Shown one piece after another: positions 16,687 through 25,298 of a DNA stretch of 64,000 bases. The stretch's first letter is position 1, and every line of letters starts with the position of its first letter. The stretch is from Caulobacteraceae bacterium. GTDB lineage: Bacteria > Pseudomonadota > Alphaproteobacteria > Caulobacterales > Caulobacteraceae. A model generated the notes under the pieces. It worked only from the letters and a program-made list of their open reading frames with translations. It did not search any database and was not told the origin of the DNA. The translations under genes and the position numbers were made by a program. The stretch covers positions 3,291-67,290 of the forward strand of contig PLRV01000018.1 of assembly GCA_003164925.1 (NCBI GenBank). The letters run 5' to 3'.

Positions 16687-17313
16687 AAGAATATCCTCGC
16701 CCTCGTCGTCCCACGGCGGGTCGTCTTCGGGGTCTTCGTCGGGCGGCGAGGGCCGAGCCATCGGCAAGGGCTCACGCTCCGCTTCGGGCTGGCGCAGGAT
16801 GGCTTCCACGCCGGAAATCCAGCGGCGGCCCACGGTGATGGCGTCTCTGGCCGTGCCGCGTTCGCGCCGGGCAGGATCTGCTGGCGGCCACAACTCCAGC
16901 TCGAAGTCCGGATCGGACGGGTTGTCGAAGATCAGGCGCAGGGCCACGCGGTGGGCGGCGCCCGGCGCCTGGTCCAGCGCTCGGCGCGGCTCCCCGCGAT
17001 AGGCGCGCGCCGCCACCTGATCGTCCAGAATCAGCTCGGCCCCCACCAGTTGGCGCAGGCGGTAAATCAGCCCCTTGACCCCGCCGTCCCACAGAACCGC
17101 GATCAGGCCATGTTCCACGCTGAGAGCCGCCGCCCGGCCCCGGCCCGGGGCGATGATCACCGATTCCGGCGCCGCGCCCAGCGCCCTGCGCAGATAGCGC
17201 CTTAGGCGGCGCTGCTCGTCGCGCCACCATACCGCGCCAGATCCCGCCACGGTGACGAGGCATCCGGCCAGGGCCAACAGCAAAAGGGTGCGCAGCGCTT
17301 CATGCATCGGCAT
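16684..17313 (-). CDS. Conserved membrane-anchored protein of unknown function
   Basis: Starting at the ATG at 17313, about 209 residues. One N-terminal membrane segment (LRTLLLLALAGCLVTVAGSGAVWW) is followed by a cytoplasmic domain beginning RDEQRRLRRYLRRALG and containing APGRGRAAALSV, VKGLIYRLRQLVGAELILDD and FELELWPPAD. The C-terminus is acidic and Pro-rich (PPDEDPEDDPPWDDEGEDIL). I recognise no named family. A TTG start at 17343 would add ten residues. No strong ribosome binding site is seen at either start. Its stop codon lies in the half repeat shared with the end of ilvD. Confidence 0.6.
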   Translation of the reverse strand: MPMHEALRTLLLLALAGCLVTVAGSGAVWWRDEQRRLRRYLRRALGAAPESVIIAPGRGRAAALSVEHGLIAVLWDGGVKGLIYRLRQLVGAELILDDQVAARAYRGEPRRALDQAPGAAHRVALRLIFDNPSDPDFELELWPPADPARRERGTARDAITVGRRWISGVEAILRQPEAEREPLPMARPSPPDEDPEDDPPWDDEGEDIL

Positions 17314-17368
17314 GAGGTTAGGGATATTCGCGCGTGGAGGCAAAAGCGGCCCTTCGGCCGCTCGGCGG

Positions 17369-17461
17369 CTACAACATTCGGTCGATAAACGCCGGACCGA
17401 GGAACAGCAAAGCCGCCAGGCAGCCGAAGAGCGTTACGCAAGCGATATCCGAATCGTTCAT
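17369..17461 (-). CDS. 30-residue single-pass membrane peptide (candidate)
   Basis: A small frame reads MNDSDIACVTLFGCLAALLF and ends GPAFIDRML. The run from Ile6 to Phe25 is one hydrophobic helix with two Cys. A GGGGGG ribosome binding site stands seven bases before the ATG, and a promoter-like pair TTGAGT (17506-17501) and AATAAC (17483-17478) with a 17-base spacer lies just upstream. Too short for coding statistics, so existence depends on the ribosome binding site and promoter. Function unknown. Confidence 0.42.
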   Translation of the reverse strand: MNDSDIACVTLFGCLAALLFLGPAFIDRML

Positions 17462-17584
17462 AGCGAATCCCCCCACGGTTATTGAGATGTTGTCGAATTC
17501 ACTCAACCTTTACTAGATTATTGAAGCGGACGCCGCTTGCCATGGCGGTCGCGCCTGCAACCTCAGCCGCTCAACCGCATCGCG

Positions 17585-19480
17585 CTACGCAGCAGACTCG
17601 CCGCCGCGCGCGAAAGCTGCGATCCGAGCCCGTGCCTCGGCGAAGGGGCCGGAAACCGTCACGCCGCGTTCCGCACGCGGGCGATCGCTAAGCGCCGGCG
17701 TCCGGGTGGAGATGTGAAAGCGGCTCACCAGACGGGATAGCTCCCCGGCCCGGGATTTCAATTCAGCGGCGGAGGTGGCGGTCTGCTCGACCATGGCGGC
17801 GTTCTGCTGAGTGGTCTGATCCATCTGGTTGACGGCGGTATTGACCTGGCTGAGGCCGATGGCCTGCTCGCGCGAGGAAGCGGCGATGCCGACGACCAGG
17901 GAATCGATTTCCGACACCTTGGCGACGATGCCCGTGAGCGCGAGGCCGGTCTCCCCCACCAGACGAACCCCCTGCGCGACCTGGGACGAACTGGTGGCGA
18001 TCAGGGTCTTGATCTCCTTGGCCGCTTCGGCCGAGCGCTGGGCCAGGGCCCGCACCTCCGACGCCACCACCGCGAAGCCCTTGCCCCTGTCCCCGGCGCG
18101 GGCGGCCTCCACGCCAGCGTTCAGCGCCAGCAGGCTGGTTTGGAAAGCGATTTCGTCGATCACGCCGATGATCTGGCCGATCTTCTGCGAGGACTGCTCG
18201 ATCTGATCCATGGCGGCGACGGTTTCGCGCACCACCTCGCCCGAGCGGGTCGCATCGGACTTGGCGCTGGAAACCACGGAAGACGCCTGTTGGGCGCCTT
18301 CGGCGCTGCGCTGGACCGTGGCGGTGATTTCATCGAGGGCTGCTGCGGTTTCTTCCAGGCTGGCGGCCTGCTGTTCGCTGCGGTGAGCCAGATCCTGCGC
18401 CGCGACCGCGATTTCGTCCGCGCCGCTAATCATGCCGACGGTGGCCCCGCCGATCGCGGCCATGGCCTGGCGCAGGCTGTCGACAGCTTTGTTGAAGTCG
18501 GCGCGCAGCGCCTCATATTCGGCGGCGAAGGGCTCCTGCAGCGCCAAGGTCAGATCGCCGGTCGACAGCCTCGACAGGGCGTGGGCCAGACCTTCGACCA
18601 CCTGGGCCTGGGCGCGGGCCGCCAGCGCGCGATCATCTTCACGGCTTTTACGCTCCCGCTCGGCGGTGTCACGGTCGGCCGCGGTTTGTTGTTCAAGGCG
18701 AAGCTTTTCAATGGCGGCGTCCTTGAAGGACAGAACCGCGTTGGCCATTTCGCCGACTTCGTCCCTGCGGTGCGTCGCCGGGACCTGAACCTTGTGATCG
18801 CCGTCCGCTAGGCGCCGCACGGTCTGGGTCATGGCGCGCATCGGCATGGCGATCGTGCGGCTCAGCAACCAGCCCAGCAGGAACGACAGACCGACGACGA
18901 ACGAGACGCCGGCGATCAGGGTCATGCGGGCGCCGGCCAGTGCGTTATCTCGAGCCGCTTTGCGCTCGGTCAGCAGCGCCCCTTCGGCGTCATTGAAAAC
19001 GCCCACTGCGGCCTTGAAGGCGTCCAAGTCGCGCGTATTGACGCCGGTGTTCATGAGCGCCAAAGCCTGGTTCAGGGTCGCCGAATCGCGCGCCAGTTTG
19101 ATTTCCGGATCGACCGCTTCCGAAACAAAAGCCGCCGCCGCCTGGGCGATCTGTTCGAGATGATCCTTCTGTTCGGGCGCAAGCCCGGCGCCCTGAAGTT
19201 CAGCCACGCCTTGAAGAATACTTTTCTCGTCGGCGTCCACGCCCTTGGCGAAGCTTTCGTCCCGGGTCAGCAGGTAGCCGCGCACCTGCCCGGACATGTC
19301 GAGCATGGCGCGGGTGAGGGCGCCGGCCTTGGACAGCCCATCCTGGGCATGGTCCGCGAGCTCGGATTGATCTTGAACGATGGATAGATCGGCGAAAACC
19401 ACGCCGGCCGCCCCGACCAGGCTCAGCGCAATGACCGCGAAGGCGCCAAACAGTTTTCGGGAGATCCGCCAGTTTTCCAA
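17585..19480 (-). CDS. mcp: Methyl-accepting chemotaxis protein
   Basis: A 631-residue chemoreceptor. TM1 is at about residues 10-31, a periplasmic four-helix-bundle-type sensor follows (residues 32-185), TM2 (LIAGVSFVVGLSFLLGWLL) is near 187-206, then a HAMP domain starting SRTIAMPMRAMTQTVRRLADGD and a second HAMP-like stretch with LSRLSTGDLTLALQEPF. The signalling tip is conserved: IGVIDEIAFQTSLLALNAGVE and ARAGDRGKGFAVVASEVRAL, with methylation helices on both sides (EETAAALDEITATVQRSA). There is no C-terminal CheR-tethering pentapeptide. The ligand is unknown. A CtrA-type site at 19594-19608 lies upstream, fitting cell-cycle control of motility. Confidence 0.95.
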   Translation of the reverse strand: MENWRISRKLFGAFAVIALSLVGAAGVVFADLSIVQDQSELADHAQDGLSKAGALTRAMLDMSGQVRGYLLTRDESFAKGVDADEKSILQGVAELQGAGLAPEQKDHLEQIAQAAAAFVSEAVDPEIKLARDSATLNQALALMNTGVNTRDLDAFKAAVGVFNDAEGALLTERKAARDNALAGARMTLIAGVSFVVGLSFLLGWLLSRTIAMPMRAMTQTVRRLADGDHKVQVPATHRRDEVGEMANAVLSFKDAAIEKLRLEQQTAADRDTAERERKSREDDRALAARAQAQVVEGLAHALSRLSTGDLTLALQEPFAAEYEALRADFNKAVDSLRQAMAAIGGATVGMISGADEIAVAAQDLAHRSEQQAASLEETAAALDEITATVQRSAEGAQQASSVVSSAKSDATRSGEVVRETVAAMDQIEQSSQKIGQIIGVIDEIAFQTSLLALNAGVEAARAGDRGKGFAVVASEVRALAQRSAEAAKEIKTLIATSSSQVAQGVRLVGETGLALTGIVAKVSEIDSLVVGIAASSREQAIGLSQVNTAVNQMDQTTQQNAAMVEQTATSAAELKSRAGELSRLVSRFHISTRTPALSDRPRAERGVTVSGPFAEARARIAAFARGGESAA

Positions 19481-19593
19481 GATGGGAACCCTTTGAACTT
19501 GGCCAAAACCAATCAGGCCATCGCCTCGCCGATCGATGTCGGTTCGATCACGAACACGGCGATTCTGAATTGATACAGTAGGGCCTCTGCGCG

Positions 19594-19608
19594 TTAACCC
19601 CGGATTAA
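19594..19608 (-). promoter_or_regulatory. CtrA-type binding site before the chemoreceptor gene
   Basis: On the minus strand TTAATCCGGGGTTAAC matches the CtrA consensus TTAA-N7-TTAAC exactly. It lies about 115 bases upstream of the chemoreceptor ATG and between that gene and the end of xthA. CtrA is the master cell-cycle and motility regulator of Caulobacterales. Confidence 0.6.
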
Positions 19609-19660
19609 AAGCCGTTTACCATGTTCCGAAAGATGGCCGCCGAGAGCCAATAGGCGCTGG

Positions 19661-20440
19661 TTATAGCGTCAGTTCGACCACGACCGGAACGTGATCCGAG
19701 GGCTTTTCCGCCGCGCGTTCGTCGCGGTGGATTTCCACGCCTGTCAGATGGTCAGCCGCCTGGGGTGAGAGCAGGACGTGATCGATGCGGATGCCGTGGT
19801 TTCGCGGCCAAGCGCCGGCCTGATAGTCCCAGAAAGTGTAGCCGCCGGGTCGCCCGTCGGCCTGCATATAGGCGTCCGTCAGGCCCAGCCATTTCAACCC
19901 GCGAAAGGCCGCGCGGCTTTGCGGCTGGAACAGGGCGTCGCCGGTCCAGGCGGCCGGGTCGTCCGCGTCGTCCGGCTCGGGGATGACATTGTAGTCGCCG
20001 GCCACTGCCATCGGCTCTTCATAGGCCAAAAGCTCGATCAGATGGCGCTTCAGCCGCTCCAACCAGGCCAGCTTGTAGGCAAACTTATCCGTACCCACAG
20101 GATTGCCGTTAGGCAGGTAGATGCCCACGAGGCGGACCGGCCTTGGGCCGGACACCACGGCCTCGATGTAGCGGGCGTGATCGTCGCCGTCGTCGCCCGG
20201 CAGCCCCTTTCGCACATCCTCCAAGGGCGTCTTCGATAACATGGCCACGCCGTTATAAGTCTTCTGACCATGCACCTCCACGTTGTAGCCAAGGGCCTCG
20301 AAGGCTTCGCGGGGAAACTTCTCGTCGATGCACTTGATCTCCTGCAGGCAGGCTACGTCGGGCTGCACGCGCGAGAACCAGTCCAACACCGTGGGCAGTC
20401 GCGCGTTGATTGAATTTACGTTCCAGGTGGCGAGTCGCAT
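19661..20440 (-). CDS. xthA: Exodeoxyribonuclease III / AP endonuclease
   Basis: A 259-residue Mg-dependent DNA repair nuclease of the Exo III/APE1 family. It opens MRLATWNVNSINARLPTVLD, with the metal-binding Asn, then CLQEIKCIDEKFP (catalytic Glu), YNGVAMLSK, GIYLPNG, GDYNVIPEPDD, WDYQAG...NHGIRIDHVLLS and the C-terminal KPSDHVPVVVEL that carries the catalytic Asp-His pair. Length equals the family norm. It is on the same strand as the chemoreceptor gene downstream but separated by 180 bases holding the CtrA-type site, so it is likely a separate unit. Confidence 0.95.
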   Translation of the reverse strand: MRLATWNVNSINARLPTVLDWFSRVQPDVACLQEIKCIDEKFPREAFEALGYNVEVHGQKTYNGVAMLSKTPLEDVRKGLPGDDGDDHARYIEAVVSGPRPVRLVGIYLPNGNPVGTDKFAYKLAWLERLKRHLIELLAYEEPMAVAGDYNVIPEPDDADDPAAWTGDALFQPQSRAAFRGLKWLGLTDAYMQADGRPGGYTFWDYQAGAWPRNHGIRIDHVLLSPQAADHLTGVEIHRDERAAEKPSDHVPVVVELTL

Positions 20441-20546
20441 TGACGGGGCCTTGGGTTGGGCGGAAGCGTTGTAGGAAGGGGCGCGAAGACTAGGCTGGCG
20501 TTAGGCTAGGCTGGCCAGGGGCGTCCCTCAAGCGGGGAGCGGTCGA

Positions 20547-20855
20547 ATGTCCAGACGACAGCAAGCGGTGGTCCTGGGTCTGGTCACCTTCGCCTGCCTT
20601 GTGATGCTGCCTGTGGGCGCGGTGGGCGCCATCGCGTCGCCCATGGTGTTTGAAGACCCGTATAATCTGGAGCGGCCGATCGCCTGGATAGCCTTCTTCC
20701 TGATGCTCAGCCTGTGGATCATCTGCATCGCCGCGCCGTTTGGGGCCTGGGTGGCGTTCTACAAGCGCAGCCAGGGCCTGCAATGGGTCGCCGCGGGCGC
20801 GCCCTTCGCCTGGTTCGCCGCCCTGGCGGCGTGCATGACCTTCGCCAGGGTTTAG
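20547..20855 (+). CDS. Small three-helix membrane protein of unknown function
   Basis: A 102-residue protein with three predicted membrane segments: AVVLGLVTFACLVMLPVGAV (residues 6-25), IAWIAFFLMLSLWIICIAAP (45-64) and WVAAGAPFAWFAALAACMTF (80-99). Between the second and third lies YKRSQGLQW. No conserved catalytic pattern is seen. It converges with erpA; the 24-base gap holds a tandem 14-bp duplication (20853-20880), so both stop codons lie in or next to the repeat. Confidence 0.6.
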   Translation: MSRRQQAVVLGLVTFACLVMLPVGAVGAIASPMVFEDPYNLERPIAWIAFFLMLSLWIICIAAPFGAWVAFYKRSQGLQWVAAGAPFAWFAALAACMTFARV

Positions 20856-20880
20856 GCGCCAGAGTCTAGGCGCCAGGGTC
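20853..20880. repeat. 14-bp tandem duplication between convergent genes
   Basis: TAGGCGCCAGAGTC is followed directly by TAGGCGCCAGGGTC (one base different). The first copy supplies the TAG of the plus-strand membrane protein gene, and the minus-strand erpA stop overlaps the end of the second copy. Confidence 0.8.
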
Positions 20881-21251
20881 TAGATCGAGAAGCTGACGCC
20901 GCAGCCGCAGCTCGAGCGGGCGTTGGGGTTCTTCACGCGGAACTGGGCGCCGGCCAATTCGTCGACGAAATCGATCTCCGAGCCCGCGAGCAGTTCAAGC
21001 GACACGGGGTCGACCAAGGCAGCGGCGCCGTCGCGCTCGATCTTCAGGTCGTCAGCCTCGGCCCGCTCGACCAGATCGAACAGGTACTGGAAGCCCGAGC
21101 AGCCGCCGCCTTCCACCGCTACGCGCAGCATGACCGGCCGGCCCTCCTGGGCGGACAGGCTGAGCAACCGGCGCGCGGCGTCGGACGACAAGCTCACCGG
21201 AGCGCTTTTGCTCTTGGTATGGACGATCAAGGTTTCGCTCATGGCGCCCAT
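20880..21251 (-). CDS. erpA: Iron-sulfur cluster insertion/carrier protein (ErpA/IscA type)
   Basis: About 120 residues, an A-type Fe-S carrier that delivers clusters to apo-enzymes. The three cluster-binding cysteines are visible: GGGCSGFQY in the middle and SSCGCGVSF at the C-terminus, with the conserved FRVKNPNARSS before them. Starts at ATG 21251 or ATG 21242 are both open and neither has a clear ribosome binding site; the shorter form (MSETLIVHTK) is closer to family length. Next to dgt, a neighbourhood conserved in alphaproteobacteria. ErpA versus IscA cannot be settled without a tree. Confidence 0.9.
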   Translation of the reverse strand: MGAMSETLIVHTKSKSAPVSLSSDAARRLLSLSAQEGRPVMLRVAVEGGGCSGFQYLFDLVERAEADDLKIERDGAAALVDPVSLELLAGSEIDFVDELAGAQFRVKNPNARSSCGCGVSFSI

Positions 21252-21333
21252 GTTGACGTTGGACCGTTAAGACTAGCCTCTATATGAGGCCCATGGCGGT
21301 CCGGCGAAAGAGGGACCGCTCAAGAGGATCCGC

Positions 21334-22527
21334 ATGCCGGCCTATCGTTTCCAGCCGCCGCCGCCCGCGCCCTATGCGGCGGACCCCGCCCGTTCGCGCG
21401 GCCGGCGTTGGAGCGAGGCGGAAAGCCGCTCGCGCACGCCCTTCGCCCGCGACCGCGACCGCGTCATCCACTGCTCGGCTTTCCGACGGCTGAAGGAAAA
21501 GACCCAGGTGTTCGTGGCCCACGAGGGCGATCATTTCCGGACGCGCCTGACCCATTCCCTCGAAGTGGCCCAGATCGCCCGCTCGATCGCCCATGCGCTC
21601 GGCCTGGACGACGACCTGGCCGAAGCCATCGCCCTGGCCCACGACCTGGGCCATCCGCCCTTCGGTCACGCGGGGGAAGACCAGCTCGACGAATGCATGA
21701 AGGCTTACGGCGGCTTCGATCACAATGTGCAGACCTTCCGCGTGGTCACCGAGCTGGAGCATCGCTATCCCAACTTCCAGGGCCTGAACCTGACCTGGGA
21801 AACCCTGGAGGGCGTGGTCAAGCACAATGGCCCGGTAAGCAACCGTCTGGATCGGCCCTCCTGGCGCGCGGTGGCCGAGTACGACCGCGACTATCCGCTG
21901 GAGACCGGCGGCTGGGCTTCGGCGGAGGCGCAGGTCGCGGCTCTGGCCGACGATATCGCCTACAACAACCATGACGTGGACGACGGGGTGCAGGCGGGCC
22001 TGTTCGACATGGACGAGCTGGCCGAGACCCCCTTGATCGGCCCGGTGATCCGCTCGGCGCGGAGCGATTATCCCGGACTGGAGGCGCGACTGCTGCGGCT
22101 GGAGGCCGTGCGCCGCATGATCGGCGCCATGGTCGACGACGTGATGGCCACGACATTGCAGCGCGCCGCGTCCAGCGGGCTGGATTCGCCCCAGGCCGTG
22201 CGCGCCTTGGGCAAGCCTCTCGTGGCCTTCTCCGCCGAGATGGCCGAGGATTTGGGCGCCCTTCGCGAGTTCCTGCACACGCGCATGTACCGCCACTACC
22301 GCGTCAACCGCACCCGCAGTCAGGCCAGGCGCGTACTGCGCGAGATGTTCGAGCTGTTTCTGCACGAACCCGATGTTCTGCCAACCGGTTGGGCCGATCA
22401 GGTCAGGGCGCAGGACAGCCAGGCGGGGCGGGCCCATGTGGTGTGCGACTACATCGCCGGCATGACCGACCGTTTCGCCATTGAGGAACATCGTAAGCTT
22501 TTCAACCTCGACTTGTGGAATAGCTGA
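21334..22527 (+). CDS. dgt: Deoxyguanosinetriphosphate triphosphohydrolase-like protein
   Basis: A 397-residue HD-domain dNTPase. The motif block is clear: [41 protein letters not shown] (first metal His), then [14 protein letters not shown] (HD pair) near residue 100 and NNHDVDDG further on. This type-2 dgt (without the long E. coli insertions) hydrolyses dNTPs to nucleosides and triphosphate. GAGGAT lies five bases before the ATG. Diverges from erpA (82-base gap). In related genomes argS commonly follows; here the SPOR-domain gene follows instead. Confidence 0.93.
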   Translation: MPAYRFQPPPPAPYAADPARSRGRRWSEAESRSRTPFARDRDRVIHCSAFRRLKEKTQVFVAHEGDHFRTRLTHSLEVAQIARSIAHALGLDDDLAEAIALAHDLGHPPFGHAGEDQLDECMKAYGGFDHNVQTFRVVTELEHRYPNFQGLNLTWETLEGVVKHNGPVSNRLDRPSWRAVAEYDRDYPLETGGWASAEAQVAALADDIAYNNHDVDDGVQAGLFDMDELAETPLIGPVIRSARSDYPGLEARLLRLEAVRRMIGAMVDDVMATTLQRAASSGLDSPQAVRALGKPLVAFSAEMAEDLGALREFLHTRMYRHYRVNRTRSQARRVLREMFELFLHEPDVLPTGWADQVRAQDSQAGRAHVVCDYIAGMTDRFAIEEHRKLFNLDLWNS

Positions 22528-22634
22528 GCGCCGGCTCTACTCTTGTCGGTCCTTCTCGGAGCTTGCCGCGCAATGGACTAAAATGGGTGCGAATCAGTGC
22601 GCCTTCTTTCGCGCTGATGCGCCGGAGTCCTGCC

Positions 22635-23450
22635 ATGTCCGACCACGAACGCGGCGCCTATTCGCCGCAGACCGACGCGCCGCTGGCGTTCGACGCACGG
22701 CAGTCGCCCGGCGGCGGGGGCGGCGGGTTTCCCACAACCTTGGTGGTGAGCCTGGTCATTCTGGTGCTGCTGATCGGCGCCATCGTGCTGTTCTACCGCT
22801 CGGGCATCCGTGGCGCCGGGCAGGAACCGGCCGCCGTGGGCGCGCCCGTGGCTCAGATAAAAACCCCGCCGCCGGCCGGCGCTCAACCCAGCGACGAGGC
22901 CACCGGCCTGCAGATCTATAAGACCGAAACGGCTCCCGCCGCCCCGTCGCCGCCCGCCTTCACCGCTCCGCCCGAGCAGCCGCAGCCGCGTCCAACCGCG
23001 GCGGTCTCGGCCAAGCCCGCGCCGGCCCCCACCCCCACCGCCCTGGCTCCCGCTGCTCGGTCTCCTGCAGTTCCGGCCAAGACCGCCCAGCCCAAGGATG
23101 AGATTGGCGCTTTGATCGATAAGAACACCGCCGCCGCTTCCGCTCCCCCGCCGCCGGTCAAGCGCCCGCCCGCGGCGGTTAAAGCTTCGGCGCCGGCCGC
23201 GGCGGCCGGAACCGGGACCTCGGTGCAGATCGGCGCCTACTCTTCCCAGGACCTGGCCGAGAAAGGCTGGAATGCCCTGGCGACCGTGTTCCCGGCCGAC
23301 ATGACGGGCAAGGGCCAGCACTTCGAGCCGGTGGCCAGGGACGGCAAGACCCTCTACCGGGCCGTGGTGACCGGCTTTGCCTCCAAGACCGGCGCCCAGG
23401 CCTTCTGCGCCAAGCTAAAAGCCGCCAATCGCTCCTGCATCGTGAAGTAG
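22635..23450 (+). CDS. SPOR-domain cell-division/envelope protein
   Basis: A 271-residue inner-membrane protein starting at ATG 22635 (GGAG upstream); a longer frame from 22563 is not supported. A short cytoplasmic Gly-rich segment is followed by one membrane helix (LVVSLVILVLLIGAIVLFY, about residues 38-56), a long Pro/Ala-rich periplasmic linker and a C-terminal SPOR domain from about residue 195: SVQIGAYSSQDLAEKGWNAL, then YRAVVTGFASKTGAQAFCAK. SPOR domains bind glycan strands lacking stem peptides at the division site. It precedes nagZ, which acts on murein recycling products, with 13 bases between them. Confidence 0.88.
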   Translation: MSDHERGAYSPQTDAPLAFDARQSPGGGGGGFPTTLVVSLVILVLLIGAIVLFYRSGIRGAGQEPAAVGAPVAQIKTPPPAGAQPSDEATGLQIYKTETAPAAPSPPAFTAPPEQPQPRPTAAVSAKPAPAPTPTALAPAARSPAVPAKTAQPKDEIGALIDKNTAAASAPPPPVKRPPAAVKASAPAAAAGTGTSVQIGAYSSQDLAEKGWNALATVFPADMTGKGQHFEPVARDGKTLYRAVVTGFASKTGAQAFCAKLKAANRSCIVK

Positions 23451-23463
23451 GAAGGCGGACGGC

Positions 23464-24486
23464 TTGAGCCATCTGGCCGCCATCTTCGGCTGTTCCGGCC
23501 TCAGTCTAACCCCGGGCGAGCGCGCCTTCTTTGCGCAGGTCCGGCCGTGGGGTTTCATCCTTTTCGCGCGCAATATCGCGGACGCGAACCAGACGCGGTC
23601 CCTCATCGAGAATCTGCGCGCGGCGGCGGGCGATGCGAACGCCCTGGTGTTCGTGGACCAGGAAGGCGGCCGGGTGCAGCGGCTTAAACCGCCGTTGGCG
23701 CGCCTGCGCCGGCCCGCAGAGGCCTTCGGCGCCCTCTTTGCCTCGGATCCGCTGGGCGCGGCCGAGGCGGTGTGGCTGAACCACCGGCTGATCGCCCATG
23801 AGCTGGCGCAGCTCGGCTTCGACGCCGACTGCGCGCCCTGCCTGGATCTGCGTCTGCCCGAGGGTCACGGCGTGATCGGCGACCGCGCGTTTGGCGCCGC
23901 GCCGCCGGAGGTTTCCATGCTGGGCCGCGCGGCGCTGGATGGCCTGCTTGCGGGGGGCGTGGCGCCGGTGATCAAGCACATTCCCGGCCATGGTCGCGCG
24001 CGGGCCGACAGCCACCTGGAGCTGCCCATCGTGGCTACGCCGCTGGCTGTGCTGGAGCAGACCGATTTTCAGCCGTTTCGCGCCTTGGCCGATGCGCCCA
24101 TGGCCATGACCGCCCACGTGACCTTCACCGATATCGACCCGCACGACTGCGTGACCTTGTCCCACCGCGCGATTGCGACGGTCATTCGCGGCGGAATCGG
24201 CTTTGATGGTCTTCTGATGAGCGACGACCTGTCGATGAAGGCTTTGGGCGGGGATTTCGACGCCCGTGCGCGCCGCGCCTTGGAGGCGGGCTGTGATGTG
24301 GTCCTGCACTGCAACGGCGACATGGCGGAAATGATCGCGGTGGCCGAAGGGACAGGGACCTTGGCCGGCCGCGCCGCAGAGCGGGCCGCGGCGGCGAGAG
24401 CCGTCACGCGCCGTGCGCAGCCGTTCGACGCGCAAGCCGCCGAAGCGCGCCTGGACGCCCTGGGTCTTGCGGGACGGCTGACGTGA
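23464..24486 (+). CDS. nagZ: Beta-N-acetylhexosaminidase (NagZ, GH3)
   Basis: A 340-residue cytoplasmic glycosidase that removes GlcNAc from anhydromuropeptides in cell-wall recycling. Family marks: FVDQEGGRVQRLKPP, APCLDLRLPEGHGVIGDRAFG, the acid/base loop KHIPGHGRARADSHLELP (His/Asp dyad), FTDIDP and the nucleophile segment LLMSDDLSMKALGG. The start is TTG at 23464 with GGAAGG eight bases upstream. It overlaps scpA by four bases (GTGA). Confidence 0.93.
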   Translation: MSHLAAIFGCSGLSLTPGERAFFAQVRPWGFILFARNIADANQTRSLIENLRAAAGDANALVFVDQEGGRVQRLKPPLARLRRPAEAFGALFASDPLGAAEAVWLNHRLIAHELAQLGFDADCAPCLDLRLPEGHGVIGDRAFGAAPPEVSMLGRAALDGLLAGGVAPVIKHIPGHGRARADSHLELPIVATPLAVLEQTDFQPFRALADAPMAMTAHVTFTDIDPHDCVTLSHRAIATVIRGGIGFDGLLMSDDLSMKALGGDFDARARRALEAGCDVVLHCNGDMAEMIAVAEGTGTLAGRAAERAAAARAVTRRAQPFDAQAAEARLDALGLAGRLT

Positions 24487-25298
24487 CCGGCGAGCCCTTC
24501 CAGCAGCGCTTCGACTTCGCCGCCGCTGGCGTCGCCGCCGAAGACGGCGACGCCTTGATCGTGGACCTGGAGGGATACGAAGGGCCGTTGCATGTGCTTC
24601 TAGCCCTGGCCCGCAGCCAGAAGGTCGACCTGCTCAAGCTGTCGATCACCAAGCTGGCCGAGCAGTACCTGGCCTTCGTGCAAATCGCCCGCCGGCACAG
24701 GTTCGCCCTGGCCGCCGACTATCTGGTGATGGCCGCCTGGCTGACCTATCTCAAATCGCGCCTGCTCCTGCCGAGGAAGGCCCAAGCGGCGCCCGAGGAG
24801 CCGCCGGCGGAGGAGGCCGCCAAGGCTCTGGCCTTCCGCTTGGCCAAGCTGGACGCCGTGCGGCGCGCGATGGAGGCCCTGGCGAACAGGCCGCAGCTCG
24901 GCCGCAATGTGTTTACCCGCGGCGATCCCGAAGCGGTGCGCATTGTCTCCTCGCGCAGCCTGGAAGGCGATCTGTACGGCCTGATGCGCGCCTACGCCGA
25001 CCAAAGGCGCGAGCAGGAGACCAGGCGCTACCGGCCGATCCCTGCCCAGGCATACGCCCTGGAGGATGCGCGCACGCGGCTGCGGGGCATCATGCAGGAC
25101 CTGAGGGGCTGGCGACCGCTCGCGGGCCTTGCGCCCACGCCGAAAGGGGAGGGCGAGCCCAGCCGGGCGTCGTATCTGGCCTCGACCCTCTCGGCCAGCC
25201 TAGAGCTGGTCAAGGAAGGCGCTTTGGAGGCCCGCCAGCTTGAGGCCTTCTCCGAACTTTATCTGCGCTCCCGCCTGAGGTTGGAGGCGGAGGCATGA
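24483..25298 (+). CDS. scpA: Segregation and condensation protein A
   Basis: A 271-residue kleisin that, with ScpB, bridges the SMC dimer in chromosome condensation. The N-terminal kleisin block is conserved: VDLEGYEGPLHVLLALARSQ then KVDLLKLSITKLAEQYLAF, then YLVMAAWLTYLKSRLLLP. The C-terminus carries the winged-helix segment ASLELVKEGALEARQLEAFS. The GTG start overlaps the nagZ stop; its own stop overlaps scpB (ATGA), so the three genes are coupled. Confidence 0.93.
   Translation: MTGEPFQQRFDFAAAGVAAEDGDALIVDLEGYEGPLHVLLALARSQKVDLLKLSITKLAEQYLAFVQIARRHRFALAADYLVMAAWLTYLKSRLLLPRKAQAAPEEPPAEEAAKALAFRLAKLDAVRRAMEALANRPQLGRNVFTRGDPEAVRIVSSRSLEGDLYGLMRAYADQRREQETRRYRPIPAQAYALEDARTRLRGIMQDLRGWRPLAGLAPTPKGEGEPSRASYLASTLSASLELVKEGALEARQLEAFSELYLRSRLRLEAEA

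Noticed and set aside
17334-17516. Plus-strand 60-codon frame in the gap before the chemoreceptor
   Set aside because: No ribosome binding site and no hydrophobic or conserved pattern; the minus-strand 30-codon frame is better supported.
22563-22634. Longer start for the SPOR protein
   Set aside because: The added residues are basic/aromatic and unlike the family; ATG 22635 has GGAG.
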